DNA of 35,736 bases from an uncultured Campylobacterales bacterium (GCA_902727925.1 CACVAW010000024.1:1-35736), one strand, 5' to 3'; counted from the first letter of the stretch, positions 25,601-33,803 are shown. Numbers and translations: made by a program. Notes: a model not told the origin generated them from the letters alone.

Positions 25601-26233
25601 AACTTATATGAATCATGTTCAAGTCAATTTGTAGATCAAATGAGAATTTTACTCACAAGAGATACTGTATTTAATGATGAATGTGAATCAGCATTAAGAT
25701 ATATTTGTCATTTTACACATTGGTATGAAGTTGAATTCTTGAAAGAACATGACTATGCGCATATAAGAGGTGAAAGCAATATTATCCGTTATCTTCCTGT
25801 CAAAAGTGTACTTCTTAGAATAGAAGACAACGATAACCTTGATGAAATTCTAACAACTATTATGGCAATAAAAATGATTGGAGCAAAACTTCATATATCA
25901 ATACCCAAAAAATCTCGTAAAGCAGAACTTATCTGGCTAGAATCAAAACAAACCTCTTTTATAGCCCAAGAAGATAGCTTCAGTAGGGATAATGAAGATG
26001 AACTCATCACCAAAATCCCCAACTCTCAAAGAGTCAGATTCCTAGACCCAAAAAATATAACACAAAATATTTATGAAGCTATATCTGACAAAGCAATATA
26101 TATAGCAAGTCAAAAGTTTGTATCTCATGCAAGACTTGAACTTATGCACTATTTCACAGAACAAAGTATTTCAAACTCATACCATAGATATGGAAACCTA
26201 GGTATTCAGAATATAAAACTAAAGAAAATTTAA
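22652..26233 (+). CDS. putA: Bifunctional proline dehydrogenase / L-glutamate gamma-semialdehyde dehydrogenase
   Basis: A 1193-aa PutA that oxidises proline to glutamate in two channelled steps. The FAD-dependent PRODH barrel occupies about 60-460 (IRIVKGANQEMEL, TGIASHNLFDHALA, and the typical FLRHSFGLEVNTP end). The NAD-dependent aldehyde dehydrogenase spans about 510-1010 (SPWNFPIAIPAGG, AAGNTVILKPAK, catalytic Cys787 in NNSGQKCSAT, FGGMRKSAIGSG). A C-terminal extension of about 180 residues follows. There is no N-terminal ribbon-helix-helix repressor domain, as in other Campylobacterota. GTG start with a strong GAAGGAAG. Confidence 0.96.
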   Translation: MAIPENIIQDVKKIAYEWQQEIQASRKGKEQDFHEMMLKMLKNPVNKIFLIELLDQSFRSNNKDRVADQLKHILNKYKSTNFFSQFEQILIWLFRDVGIYVSSISIPLFVKYLRNDISSIVIKGEDPILSKHMQKRKKEGTRVNINVIGEIVLSKQEADQRVSKYIKLLENPDVDYLSIKISNLFSQIIPHAHDNNIKHISHQLKKVYDAAITNKYKDKEQNEHYKFVNLDMEEYKDLETTMDAFKYVLDQKKYKNLQAGIVIQTYLPDAMIYIKDLYNWSKNRVDNGGAPIKIRIVKGANQEMELTESSLRGWPNVTYSSKAESDANFKIAMDFLLDKKVTPYIHTGIASHNLFDHALAMLLAKERNVEQYVSAEMLEGMSEAAYEVLKKQGLNVILYAPTATKETFTNAIAYLVRRFDENTAEQNFLRHSFGLEVNTPAWETLIKSYDDAISIIPTLKPTPNRKQDRNIKIIKQKIDLKNYHFENESDTDFVLKANREWAENIRKKWQNISEVGGFNAYPVVGGKIIQRDEYTEVIDKSQYHDKKIAGNYIQATHQDMDIAIKTAKEDSDGWRKLTSTQRQKILMDAAHEFKIARADLIGVAAAEVGKVFTETDVEISEAIDFLNFYPYSVAKISALTGVETSGKGVGLVISPWNFPIAIPAGGIAAALAAGNTVILKPAKDAILCGYRLCQCFWDAGISKNTLQFVPAKGSDVGKYMIPNKDIDFTIFTGGEKTAYNIIKSRPDISLSAETGGKDATIVTSLADRDQAIKNVLVSAFNNSGQKCSATSLLVLEKELFYDETFKQTLKEAVESLTTGSVWDFSNRIGTLCNLPSGKLEKALGFLNEDEQWLVKPSYIDNNPYMLTPSVRWGTKKNDFCHKNELFGPVLSVMCAQDLDDAIDIVNSTGYGLTSGIETLDKREQDYWKDKIIAGNLYINRGTTGAIVIRQPFGGMRKSAIGSGKKAGGFNYVSQFMNLKYKETNLYESCSSQFVDQMRILLTRDTVFNDECESALRYICHFTHWYEVEFLKEHDYAHIRGESNIIRYLPVKSVLLRIEDNDNLDEILTTIMAIKMIGAKLHISIPKKSRKAELIWLESKQTSFIAQEDSFSRDNEDELITKIPNSQRVRFLDPKNITQNIYEAISDKAIYIASQKFVSHARLELMHYFTEQSISNSYHRYGNLGIQNIKLKKI

Positions 26234-26234
26234 A

Positions 26235-26259
26235 GGGGGGGGGTATCATTCCCCTCCCC
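26235..26259. repeat. G9 tract and complementary C-rich arm after putA
   Basis: Nine G follow the putA TAA after one base, then TATCATT, then CCCCTCCCC. The arms can pair as a G:C hairpin, so this may be the putA terminator, but a nine-base G-run is also slippage-prone. Confidence 0.7.
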
Positions 26260-26463
26260 ATTCAAATCATAAGTGCATAATTTTCAATAAATTGAATAAG
26301 CAGGGGTGATTCCATCTCTTGATAATACTTTATAAAAACTTCATTTCTATTTAATTCTTATTTTAATTTATTTAAAGTATCTTGGTTTTTTTCAGTCATA
26401 CTTTTGGGGATATTTACAATACTGTAGGCATCCCATTAAGTAGGACAACTTAAAACAGAATAA

Positions 26464-26509
26464 TTGCTTACTTGAATTTTTCAATATTAGAATATATCTG
26501 TCCAGTTTT
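26464..26509. repeat. 46-bp direct repeat, left copy
   Basis: TTGCTTACTTGAATTTTTCA onward to ATCTGTCCAGTTTT matches 35199-35243 in the same orientation with three differences (two substitutions, one base gap). The two copies flank the sbcDC-plus-four-gene segment. Between the G9 tract and this repeat (26260-26463) I see only broken reading frames. Confidence 0.8.
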
Positions 26510-26525
26510 TTTTTTGGGGGGGGGG
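26506..26525. repeat. T10G10 homopolymer pair
   Basis: Ten T directly followed by ten G, ending 6 bp beyond the stop codon of the 830-aa ATPase gene (on its strand, C10A10). The right copy of the neighbouring repeat lacks this expansion. Confidence 0.8.
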
Positions 26526-26531
26526 ATTTCA

Positions 26532-29024
26532 TTATCTTGTAATCACACCATAATCTTTAAACTCAAATGTATGTACATTATCTTTACCAAATTTATTCAA
26601 CATAAAATTATAAATTCTATCATCATGAGTTGAAATAAAAAACTGTTTATCTGTTTGTTCCTGAATTGAACGAATTAAATCTACAAAAGAATGTATGTTT
26701 ATATCATCCATATTTTGAATTGGGTCATCTAAAAATATAGAATCTAGTTCACTCCATTGTTGTTTAATTGCAAAACTTAAAAATATACTTAGTGCCAGTA
26801 CATTATTTTGTGCCGAACTAAATATATATGAAGGACTATGTTTTTTCTGCATATCTGACATCACTTCAAAAATCAATCTATTACCTAAAGTTGGATTATT
26901 TTGTATTCTTATACTTAACTCTTTCATATATACACTAGGATTTAAATAATAGTAAAACTTTTTGATAGTTTCTTCGTAATTAGATAATAGTGTTTTTGTT
27001 TTATCATCAATTGTAGTTTTAATTGCACTTTTTAAGTTGTCATAATCATTATTAATATTTGATAGCAACACAACTTCTTCTTCTAGCTTTTTAACTTTTT
27101 CAGTTAATTCATCAATTAATTCAAGTTGTTTATTATTTTTAAAATATTCAATTAATGAAGTTGTTAACTCAATAATTCTTTTACTTCTAAGAAGTCCACT
27201 GTTATTCTTTTCTAAGATAGAATTTTCATTTCTGAATTTCTCTTCTAACTCATTTATGGTTTCAAATTTAAGTTTTTCTTTTTCTTGACTATAATATTCA
27301 AAATTTTTATAATTTAAATTCAGTATTCTTGACTTTTTTTCAAATAAATCTTGATAATATTTTAAAGATAAACTACTCTTATATTCTTTATGTTTTTCAA
27401 CTTCTTGAATAAAGGTAATATATTTTTTATCAAAACCATCTATACTGACTTTAAGTATCTCTAAATTATCCACTACAATGTTATTAGATTCTTTTAAAAT
27501 ATCAAAATCAATACTTTCTTTCAACAAAGCACTATATTCTTCATCTAAATCTGTACTTATTTTTTTAATAGTTTTTATAATATCAAGTGACTGATTTCTA
27601 AATAACTCTTGTAGTTCATCTTCTTTTTTTTCAAGTTCATCAATTGAATTATTAATAGAATTAAAGCCTTCGTTTACAAGGTCACTTTCAAGTTTTTCTT
27701 TTAAAAATATTTTAGTCTTATTGATATCAAATTTATTTTCACAAATAGGACAACTATCTAAATTATTATTTTCATCTTGAAGTAAAAACTCTTCAGCTGA
27801 TTTATACATCATTTGTTTCATTGTTAAAAGATTAGCTAAACTATCTCTTAAAAGCTCAATTGATTCTTGAATAGCTATTATTTCTTTCTTTGTTCTAAGA
27901 TAACTTACTTTTTTCTCTAAATATTCTTTTTTATATTCAATTAATGCACTGATTGTATTTTCAAAACCTGCATTTTCTTGGAATAAAATACTTGTCTTTT
28001 TAAAATAACTAATTTCATTAAGTCTTTTATCTAATTTAACTATATTATCTTTTTTTTCTAAATATAAAAAATAATTCTTTAGATTACTTTTTACCTGTTC
28101 ATAAATTTCTTTTTTTGAAAACATAATAATAAAATTTTTTAAAGATTTAAATTCAGCATACTCTTTCGTGTAATTTTTAATCTCCTTTTCTTTATCATTA
28201 TAGTTTTCTAGTAGGTAAGTCATTAGCTTAATTTTATTTTTGATACTTAACTCATTATTTTCAAGGTTTTTTCTATCAATAAAAGCTTTATTTCTTATTT
28301 TATCAAGTTTATTAAAATCTACTTTATTTTTATACAATCTTTCAAGCTCTTCATGCTCTAATTTAGGATTGTTTTGTAAATTTTGTAGTTTAGCTTCTTC
28401 AATATTTAAGATATTTTTTTCCTTGACCAACTCATCAGATAATCTAATAGTTTCATCATTCAAAATTTTCTTAGTATTTTTTATATGTTCATCATATGCT
28501 TTATGCGTTTTAAGTCCAAACAAACTTACTATTGCTTTATACCTATCAGGATCTTTTGTTTGTCTGATAAAATTACTAATAAGTTCTTGTGAAAGAAGTT
28601 GTGTAAAATTAAAGCTTTTTTCAAAACTAATCTCATTAGAAAAGCCATCTTTAACTAAAATATTATTTAAAGAGCTCTCTCTATTTCCATTTAGTGTGAG
28701 GATTCCATTTCCATAATCATTCTTTTTTTTTTGAGGAATAGATCGTTTGACTGTTTGACCATTATCAAATTTAATTTGTACGCCATCATTGACATTTATC
28801 TTACAAAATGAATTTCTTAACAAAGGATAATCATTTCTCTCTTTTGCAGAATCATGGTATCTTTCTAGCTTACCTGTTAATCCCCATTCAATTCCATCAA
28901 AAAATGAAGTTTTTCCAAAACCATTTCGTCCATAAAATAAAATAATATTTTTGTCACTTGGAATATCAAATCTTTCTTGTTTATATGCTCTAAAACTATT
29001 AAACTGAATCTGCTCTATTTTCAC
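26532..29024 (-). CDS. Rad50/SMC-like AAA ATPase with zinc-hook CxxC, probable defence-system motor (ABC-3C/Lamassu-like)
   Basis: An 830-aa protein with split ABC-ATPase ends. Walker A is YGRNGFGKTSF (about 31-41), then long coiled coils, and a central CPIC (425-428) at the hairpin apex as in Rad50/SbcC hooks. A signature-like SSAQNNVLALSIFLSFA (about 736-752), Walker B LDSIFLDDPIQNMDD (about 760-774) and H-loop FFISTHDDR (about 795-803) follow. Only one CxxC half-hook is expected per subunit, so dimerisation through zinc is plausible. It differs from the adjacent SbcC in length and in its signature, with SSAQ in place of LSGGE. The start is GTG behind GAGGAG inside the preceding gene (26-nt overlap), so translation is coupled. 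Defence function is inference from architecture and neighbours. Confidence 0.75.
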   Translation of the reverse strand: MKIEQIQFNSFRAYKQERFDIPSDKNIILFYGRNGFGKTSFFDGIEWGLTGKLERYHDSAKERNDYPLLRNSFCKINVNDGVQIKFDNGQTVKRSIPQKKKNDYGNGILTLNGNRESSLNNILVKDGFSNEISFEKSFNFTQLLSQELISNFIRQTKDPDRYKAIVSLFGLKTHKAYDEHIKNTKKILNDETIRLSDELVKEKNILNIEEAKLQNLQNNPKLEHEELERLYKNKVDFNKLDKIRNKAFIDRKNLENNELSIKNKIKLMTYLLENYNDKEKEIKNYTKEYAEFKSLKNFIIMFSKKEIYEQVKSNLKNYFLYLEKKDNIVKLDKRLNEISYFKKTSILFQENAGFENTISALIEYKKEYLEKKVSYLRTKKEIIAIQESIELLRDSLANLLTMKQMMYKSAEEFLLQDENNNLDSCPICENKFDINKTKIFLKEKLESDLVNEGFNSINNSIDELEKKEDELQELFRNQSLDIIKTIKKISTDLDEEYSALLKESIDFDILKESNNIVVDNLEILKVSIDGFDKKYITFIQEVEKHKEYKSSLSLKYYQDLFEKKSRILNLNYKNFEYYSQEKEKLKFETINELEEKFRNENSILEKNNSGLLRSKRIIELTTSLIEYFKNNKQLELIDELTEKVKKLEEEVVLLSNINNDYDNLKSAIKTTIDDKTKTLLSNYEETIKKFYYYLNPSVYMKELSIRIQNNPTLGNRLIFEVMSDMQKKHSPSYIFSSAQNNVLALSIFLSFAIKQQWSELDSIFLDDPIQNMDDINIHSFVDLIRSIQEQTDKQFFISTHDDRIYNFMLNKFGKDNVHTFEFKDYGVITR

Positions 29025-29604
29025 TTTGATACTCCTCTTTCAATGTATTTATAAAGCTTTTTATTTCATGTTCTTCAATTTTATTTTTAATATCAATAGA
29101 TGTTAAAAATTTATTTGCGAGTTGTCGTTTATTTGTTTTTTCATATATACTATGCTTAATAATATTTTCATCAGAACTAATAGCTTCAGAAATTGAAAAA
29201 TCAAAATGAGAGAATAATGGTATTTGTTTTACGATCACATCTTTTACATTTTCATTATTATTTATATCATCTACTTTTAATACATATTTTTTACAGCAAA
29301 ATTTATTAGATTCAATTTGATTTATAAAATCTTCCTTTATCTCTATATTCTTAGGAATAATAAATAAAAGATATATATTCCAAATTAGTTTATTAGGCAA
29401 TTCAAACTGTTCTAAGTCTGATTGGATATGTCCAGCAATGAATTTTTGAACATCTTTCCATTCTTTTTCTAGTTCTACTATTGTTTCAATTGACTTTAAA
29501 GCTATAATATTGTTTTCTGAGTTAAAAACAATAGGCTTAAGCTTTTGTTCATTTTTTGATAGTTTGAGTAGACTTAAATCTAACTCCTCATAATTATCTA
29601 ACAT
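28999..29604 (-). CDS. Putative ABC-three-component middle component (LmuC-like)
   Basis: A 201-aa soluble protein. The segment ELEKEWKDVQKFIAG, then NIYLLFIIPKNIEIKEDF and NKFCCKKYVLKVD, matches my memory of ABC-3C middle-component families, which bridge an SMC-like ATPase and an effector subunit. A database search is needed to confirm this. The remainder is helical and charged. It follows the 245-aa gene by 12 nt with an AAGGAAA site, and its last 26 nt contain the ribosome-binding site and GTG start of the ATPase gene. That is the expected pairing for a middle component and its ATPase. Confidence 0.5.
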   Translation of the reverse strand: MLDNYEELDLSLLKLSKNEQKLKPIVFNSENNIIALKSIETIVELEKEWKDVQKFIAGHIQSDLEQFELPNKLIWNIYLLFIIPKNIEIKEDFINQIESNKFCCKKYVLKVDDINNNENVKDVIVKQIPLFSHFDFSISEAISSDENIIKHSIYEKTNKRQLANKFLTSIDIKNKIEEHEIKSFINTLKEEYQSENRADSV

Positions 29605-29616
29605 TTTTCATTTTCC

Positions 29617-30354
29617 TTAAAATATTTTTTTTGCATTATTTAAATTATTAAAATTTGTAACACAATTACCACATTTAAAATTTAAATTATTACTTTTTTT
29701 TAGATTCATAAAATCATTTGCTTGTGATTCTTCATCAAAAATTATTCCCGTATTTTTACTAAAAAAGCTTGAGAGTATTTTTGATAATTTATTTTGTATA
29801 TTTAGCTCTCCTGTTTGACATGAGTTACAGGTTAGTCCACCATTATTCATCAATTGACAAATAAATACTGTACCATTAGAAATATTATATATTTGATTAG
29901 TTGTAATAAAGTCGGCTATTGAACCAATTTGCATTCCCAAACTCACTTCAGAAGTTTTTGCAGAATTAAAAAGCCAATTATCAATTTTTTTAATAGTTAC
30001 CTTATTATTATTTTTATGGGGTAAAGAAGTAATGTTATCTACTATTTTACCAATTATGTAAAAATGTATAATTTTATTAATACTAATACCATTTGATACT
30101 TCATTTTTATCTATATCACAGTTTATTTGTTGCAATAAGTTATTTACATCTATATCATCAAGAATATGTTCTTGAATCTCATTCAATGAATTAAGCATGT
30201 TTCTTCTTAGAGTAGTATCAGAAGTAAAATTACTTTGTAAATCAGTACGAATATCAACTATTTGCTCATCCCAAATTTCTTTCAAAGTTCTTCTAGTTGA
30301 TACATTTATTGTACTATGATCTAAATCATTGTCACTTATAATAACTTCTGTCAT
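29617..30354 (-). CDS. Unrecognised 245-aa protein with two CxxC pairs, candidate effector or sensor of the module
   Basis: No family recognised. Residues 1 to about 110 are helical and charged (STRRTLKEIWDEQIVDIRTD). A middle section includes SLGMQIGSIADFITTNQIYN. The C-terminal part holds CNSC (GGLTCNSCQTG, about 175-180) and CGNC (NFKCGNCVTNF, about 228-233), which could bind one zinc ion. Its ATG overlaps the stop of the upstream membrane protein (TAATG), and the middle-component gene follows 12 nt later. The position corresponds to the effector/C-terminal-domain subunit of three-component ABC systems, but no nuclease or protease motif is visible to me. Confidence 0.7.
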   Translation of the reverse strand: MTEVIISDNDLDHSTINVSTRRTLKEIWDEQIVDIRTDLQSNFTSDTTLRRNMLNSLNEIQEHILDDIDVNNLLQQINCDIDKNEVSNGISINKIIHFYIIGKIVDNITSLPHKNNNKVTIKKIDNWLFNSAKTSEVSLGMQIGSIADFITTNQIYNISNGTVFICQLMNNGGLTCNSCQTGELNIQNKLSKILSSFFSKNTGIIFDEESQANDFMNLKKSNNLNFKCGNCVTNFNNLNNAKKIF

Positions 30355-30650
30355 TAGCTAACCTTAATTGTTGAACTTGTTAACCTATTTTCTTCAACTT
30401 GGGTACCTTTAACTACATCAATTTCACTATCTTTAAGAACATTTTTCCTAATTTGAGTTACTTCTTTTTCTACTTTTTGTAATTCAACTTTTGTTTTATT
30501 CTCAACTTCTGAAACTCTCTCATCAATTCTCTTATTTTCATAATTTATATATTTTTTAAATATAGCATATATTATAAAAATGGCAACAAGTGTAATTATT
30601 GCACCTTCTCCTAATCTATCCCATGGAATACTCTCAATTAATTTACCCAT
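30354..30650 (-). CDS. Single-pass membrane protein with cytoplasmic coiled coil
   Basis: A 98-aa protein. One hydrophobic helix (AIITLVAIFIIYAIFKKYI, about 17-35) is followed by a charged coiled-coil stretch (RVSEVENKTKVELQKVEKEV) and a polar tail. The site TAGAAGGAG overlaps the sbcC stop, which ties its translation to sbcC. It could anchor the downstream module at the membrane or act as a membrane-disrupting effector. Both ideas rest on architecture only. It also superficially resembles small phage-type membrane proteins. Confidence 0.75.
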   Translation of the reverse strand: MGKLIESIPWDRLGEGAIITLVAIFIIYAIFKKYINYENKRIDERVSEVENKTKVELQKVEKEVTQIRKNVLKDSEIDVVKGTQVEENRLTSSTIKVS

Positions 30651-30662
30651 CCTTAACTCCTT

Positions 30663-33600
30663 CTAATTTAAATTTAATTCACTCGTCCCATCACCCTTAG
30701 GAACAACTTTTATTTGCAATGGTATTCTTTCTTTCAGAGCCTCTACATGAGAAATCACACCGACCATTTTTCCGCTACTTTGAAGTAAGTTTAGAGCATT
30801 TAGTGCTGTTTCTAAGCTATCCTCATCTAGTGTTCCAAATCCTTCATCTAAGAAGAGTGAATCTATAGCAATTTTCTGGCTAGCAAGCTCTGAGAGTCCG
30901 AGAGCAAGGGCTAGACTTACTATGAAGCTTTCTCCACCAGAAAGTGTGCTTACAGGTCTTATAGTATTTCCTTGGAAGCTGTCTATTACTTCTATTTCTA
31001 GTAGCTGTTCAGTACTTCTTTGTAGCTCATACCTACTTGATAGTACACTCAAGTGATTGTTTGCTAGGCTTATTAATTGGTCTAGTGTGATACCTTGAGC
31101 AAATTTGGCAAATTTATCACCTTGGCTTGAACCTATCATTTCGTTTAGTTTTATCCATACGCTAAAGGTTTCTTTTTTCTTTTCAAGTTTGTTTATCTTA
31201 TCTTCGTGTTTTTTGATATTTGAAGCATTTATTTCTAGTTCTTTTTCTAAACTTCCTATTGATTTTTGTAGTTCATCTATATTTAATTGAAGCTCTTTTA
31301 GTTCAGTATTTATATCTTCTAGTTCTCTATCTGTTAGATTTAATTCTTTTTGTTCTTTTAGCTTTTTTGTTGTATCTGTTTTAAGTGTTTGGATTCTTGT
31401 ATATTTTTCTTCAATAGCTTTGCAAGTTCTAGTTAGCTCTTCTCTTTTAGTACTAGATACTAAAGCTTTTTCAAATTCTTCACATGAGCTAAAGCTATTG
31501 TCTTTTAGTGCTTTTTCAAATGATATATTTAGCTCTTCTAGTTCTGTACTGTTTTGAGTTTGTATTTGTTTTAGTTCTTTTACTTGAATATTTAATGAGT
31601 CATTTTCTGAGTTTTTTTGAGCTAATTCTTTTTCACAACTGTTATAACTATCTTGTATGCTCTTAAAGTTATGGTTTATAGTTTTTTCATACTCTTTTAT
31701 ATCATCAATATCTAATATAGTTTTACTTTTTTGCTCTAACTTCTCTATTTCTTTGTTTAAACCTTTTAGCTCTATTTTATACTCTTCTTGAAGTTTTAGA
31801 GTGTTTTTTACTTTTATATCGATTTGAAGTATATCTGCATACTCTTTTTGGATTTTCTCTTTTTCTAAAGATAATTTTTCTTTTTGATCTCTCAAGCTTA
31901 TTATCTCTTGTAGTTTTCTTTGAGCTTCTTGTTTATCCTTAGCTAAGATAAGTTTTGAGTTATCTTCTAAAGTGAGTTTATTGTTTAAGAAAAACTCATC
32001 TAGGGATAAAATCTTTTGTTCTTGTTTTTCTAGTGCTAAAGTACTAGATTCTAGTTCTGAGTTTAGTTTAGCTAGGTTTATCTGAGCTGTTTTTTGTTCT
32101 GTTGTTTCATATGATAGTAGTTCTTCTTGCTCTTGAATTTGTTTTGTTGTTTCATCTATATTTATCTCTAAAGTATGAGTGATATAAGGATGTGAAATCG
32201 AACCACATAGATAACACTCTTCACCCTCTTTTAGTTTAGCTCTGTCACTTTCATAGTTTTTAAGTAGTAGTTCTCTTTCTCTTATGGCTTTTTTCGCTTG
32301 TAGGGTTTCTTCTATTTGTTTTAGAAGTTTTGTTTTCTCTTCATTTATTTTGTTTTGTGTACTTATATCTTTATTTATATCTTCTAGGAGTTTTTTCTCT
32401 TTGTTTATATCTTCTAAAATTTTTTCATACTCTACTATAGACCTAGTAAGCTCTTGTATATCGTTTATTTGGCTTCTTATGTTTTCTTCATTTAGGTTTA
32501 TATTTGAGCTTTTTTCTTTTAAGAGTTTATATTCCTCTTCTTTTGTCTCACTTTGTTCTTTTAAGTTTTTTATTTCTAGATTTTGTTTTTTTATTTCTTT
32601 ACTTATGAGACTTTCATCTTCTAAAATAGATTCAATATCTAAAGATAAAAAAATTGAAAGATTATGCTTTTGTTTTAGTAATTTTGAGTCTAGTTCCCTT
32701 GTTTGTACTTGTTTTGCTCTTTTTTGACTTTGTATTTCTCTTAAGTCTTTTAATTTTATACTATTTTGCTCATATGATATTTTTTCTCTACTGTATTTAT
32801 CTTGTAGTAGCTTTGATTGATTTTGTTTTGATTCTAAAAGCTCTTGTAGTTCAATACTTTGTTTTCCAAAAAGTTCTAGTTTTTGTTTATCTTTACTAAT
32901 TCTTTGATTTAGTAGGTTTTTTTCTTGATATATTGCTTGTACATTTAAAGCTTTATTTGAAAGTTCAAGACTCATAAACTCTTCTTTTTTATCTTCTTTT
33001 TCTTTTGATATTAGCTCAAACTCTTCATGGTACTTGACACTATCTATCTCTAATTTTTGTAAGTTTTCGAGCCATAGTGATGTCTTTTTTGAAAATTCTT
33101 CTTTTTTATCTAGTCCTTTTTTTTGAACTTTGAAAGTCTCTAAATTTTGGTTTTTCTTTTCTACTACTGCTTTTTCAAGTAAGTCTATATTTCCTAAAGA
33201 TAGTTCTTCATCTTCTATAGCTCTTTTTTTAAGTATATAGGTGTCATATATCTCTTTTGATATTTGTTTATAAATCCCCGTACCCGTGATTTTTTCAAGT
33301 AAAGTGGACCTATCTGATTCTTTTGCTTTTAAAAATGCATCAAAACTTCCTTGGGCTAACATCATCGACTGAATAAATCTATCGAAGTCTAAACCTGATA
33401 ATTCTTCTACATACTTAGGTACATCTGTTACTGTAGATTTTATCACTTTAGATGATTCTACATCAGCTAGTTCCATTTTGGCACTTTGGAATTTGCCATC
33501 AGCTGACTTTCTAGCTCTTTTTTGAGTCCATGAAGATCTATATATGATACCCTTTATTTCAAACTCTACTTCACAATAACACTCACCAGTATGCCTAGAC

Positions 33601-33803
33601 ATAATCTCACTTGGTGGTTTTTTAAGTCTTGGAGTTCTTCCATATAATGCACAGGTGATAATGTCTAGTATAGTACTTTTACCAGAACCAGTAGGCCCTG
33701 TAATCGCAAATAGGGCATTATCATTTAGAAATGTACGAAAATCTATCTCGAATTCACCCTTTAATGAGTTGATATTCAATGATTTTACTTTTAATATTTT
33801 CAT
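30663..33803 (-). CDS. sbcC: Exonuclease subunit SbcC (Rad50 homologue)
   Basis: A 1046-aa ATPase subunit of the SbcCD hairpin-cleaving nuclease. Walker A GPTGSGKST (36-44), zinc-hook ECYLCGS (C530, C533) midway through long coiled coils, ABC signature STLSGGESFIVSLALALGL and Walker B SLFLDEGFGTLDED near the C-terminus. It cleaves DNA hairpins and blocked ends together with SbcD. Its ATG overlaps the sbcD stop by 4 nt. Unusually, four further genes follow on the same strand, beginning 12 nt downstream. Confidence 0.97.
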   Translation of the reverse strand: MKILKVKSLNINSLKGEFEIDFRTFLNDNALFAITGPTGSGKSTILDIITCALYGRTPRLKKPPSEIMSRHTGECYCEVEFEIKGIIYRSSWTQKRARKSADGKFQSAKMELADVESSKVIKSTVTDVPKYVEELSGLDFDRFIQSMMLAQGSFDAFLKAKESDRSTLLEKITGTGIYKQISKEIYDTYILKKRAIEDEELSLGNIDLLEKAVVEKKNQNLETFKVQKKGLDKKEEFSKKTSLWLENLQKLEIDSVKYHEEFELISKEKEDKKEEFMSLELSNKALNVQAIYQEKNLLNQRISKDKQKLELFGKQSIELQELLESKQNQSKLLQDKYSREKISYEQNSIKLKDLREIQSQKRAKQVQTRELDSKLLKQKHNLSIFLSLDIESILEDESLISKEIKKQNLEIKNLKEQSETKEEEYKLLKEKSSNINLNEENIRSQINDIQELTRSIVEYEKILEDINKEKKLLEDINKDISTQNKINEEKTKLLKQIEETLQAKKAIRERELLLKNYESDRAKLKEGEECYLCGSISHPYITHTLEINIDETTKQIQEQEELLSYETTEQKTAQINLAKLNSELESSTLALEKQEQKILSLDEFFLNNKLTLEDNSKLILAKDKQEAQRKLQEIISLRDQKEKLSLEKEKIQKEYADILQIDIKVKNTLKLQEEYKIELKGLNKEIEKLEQKSKTILDIDDIKEYEKTINHNFKSIQDSYNSCEKELAQKNSENDSLNIQVKELKQIQTQNSTELEELNISFEKALKDNSFSSCEEFEKALVSSTKREELTRTCKAIEEKYTRIQTLKTDTTKKLKEQKELNLTDRELEDINTELKELQLNIDELQKSIGSLEKELEINASNIKKHEDKINKLEKKKETFSVWIKLNEMIGSSQGDKFAKFAQGITLDQLISLANNHLSVLSSRYELQRSTEQLLEIEVIDSFQGNTIRPVSTLSGGESFIVSLALALGLSELASQKIAIDSLFLDEGFGTLDEDSLETALNALNLLQSSGKMVGVISHVEALKERIPLQIKVVPKGDGTSELNLN

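Noticed and set aside
26262-26399. Minus-strand reading frame MTEKNQDTLNKLK with an in-frame stop, then YYQEMESPLLIQF to a stop at 26262
   Set aside because: It may be a decayed small gene downstream of putA, but it is interrupted, short and has no recognisable family. Not enough to annotate.
28240-28716. Plus-strand 158-aa ORF antisense to the 830-aa ATPase (also 32284-32727 antisense to sbcC)
   Set aside because: These low-complexity Ser/Phe/Leu-rich translations are the usual antisense of Lys/Glu-rich coiled coils. No start context.
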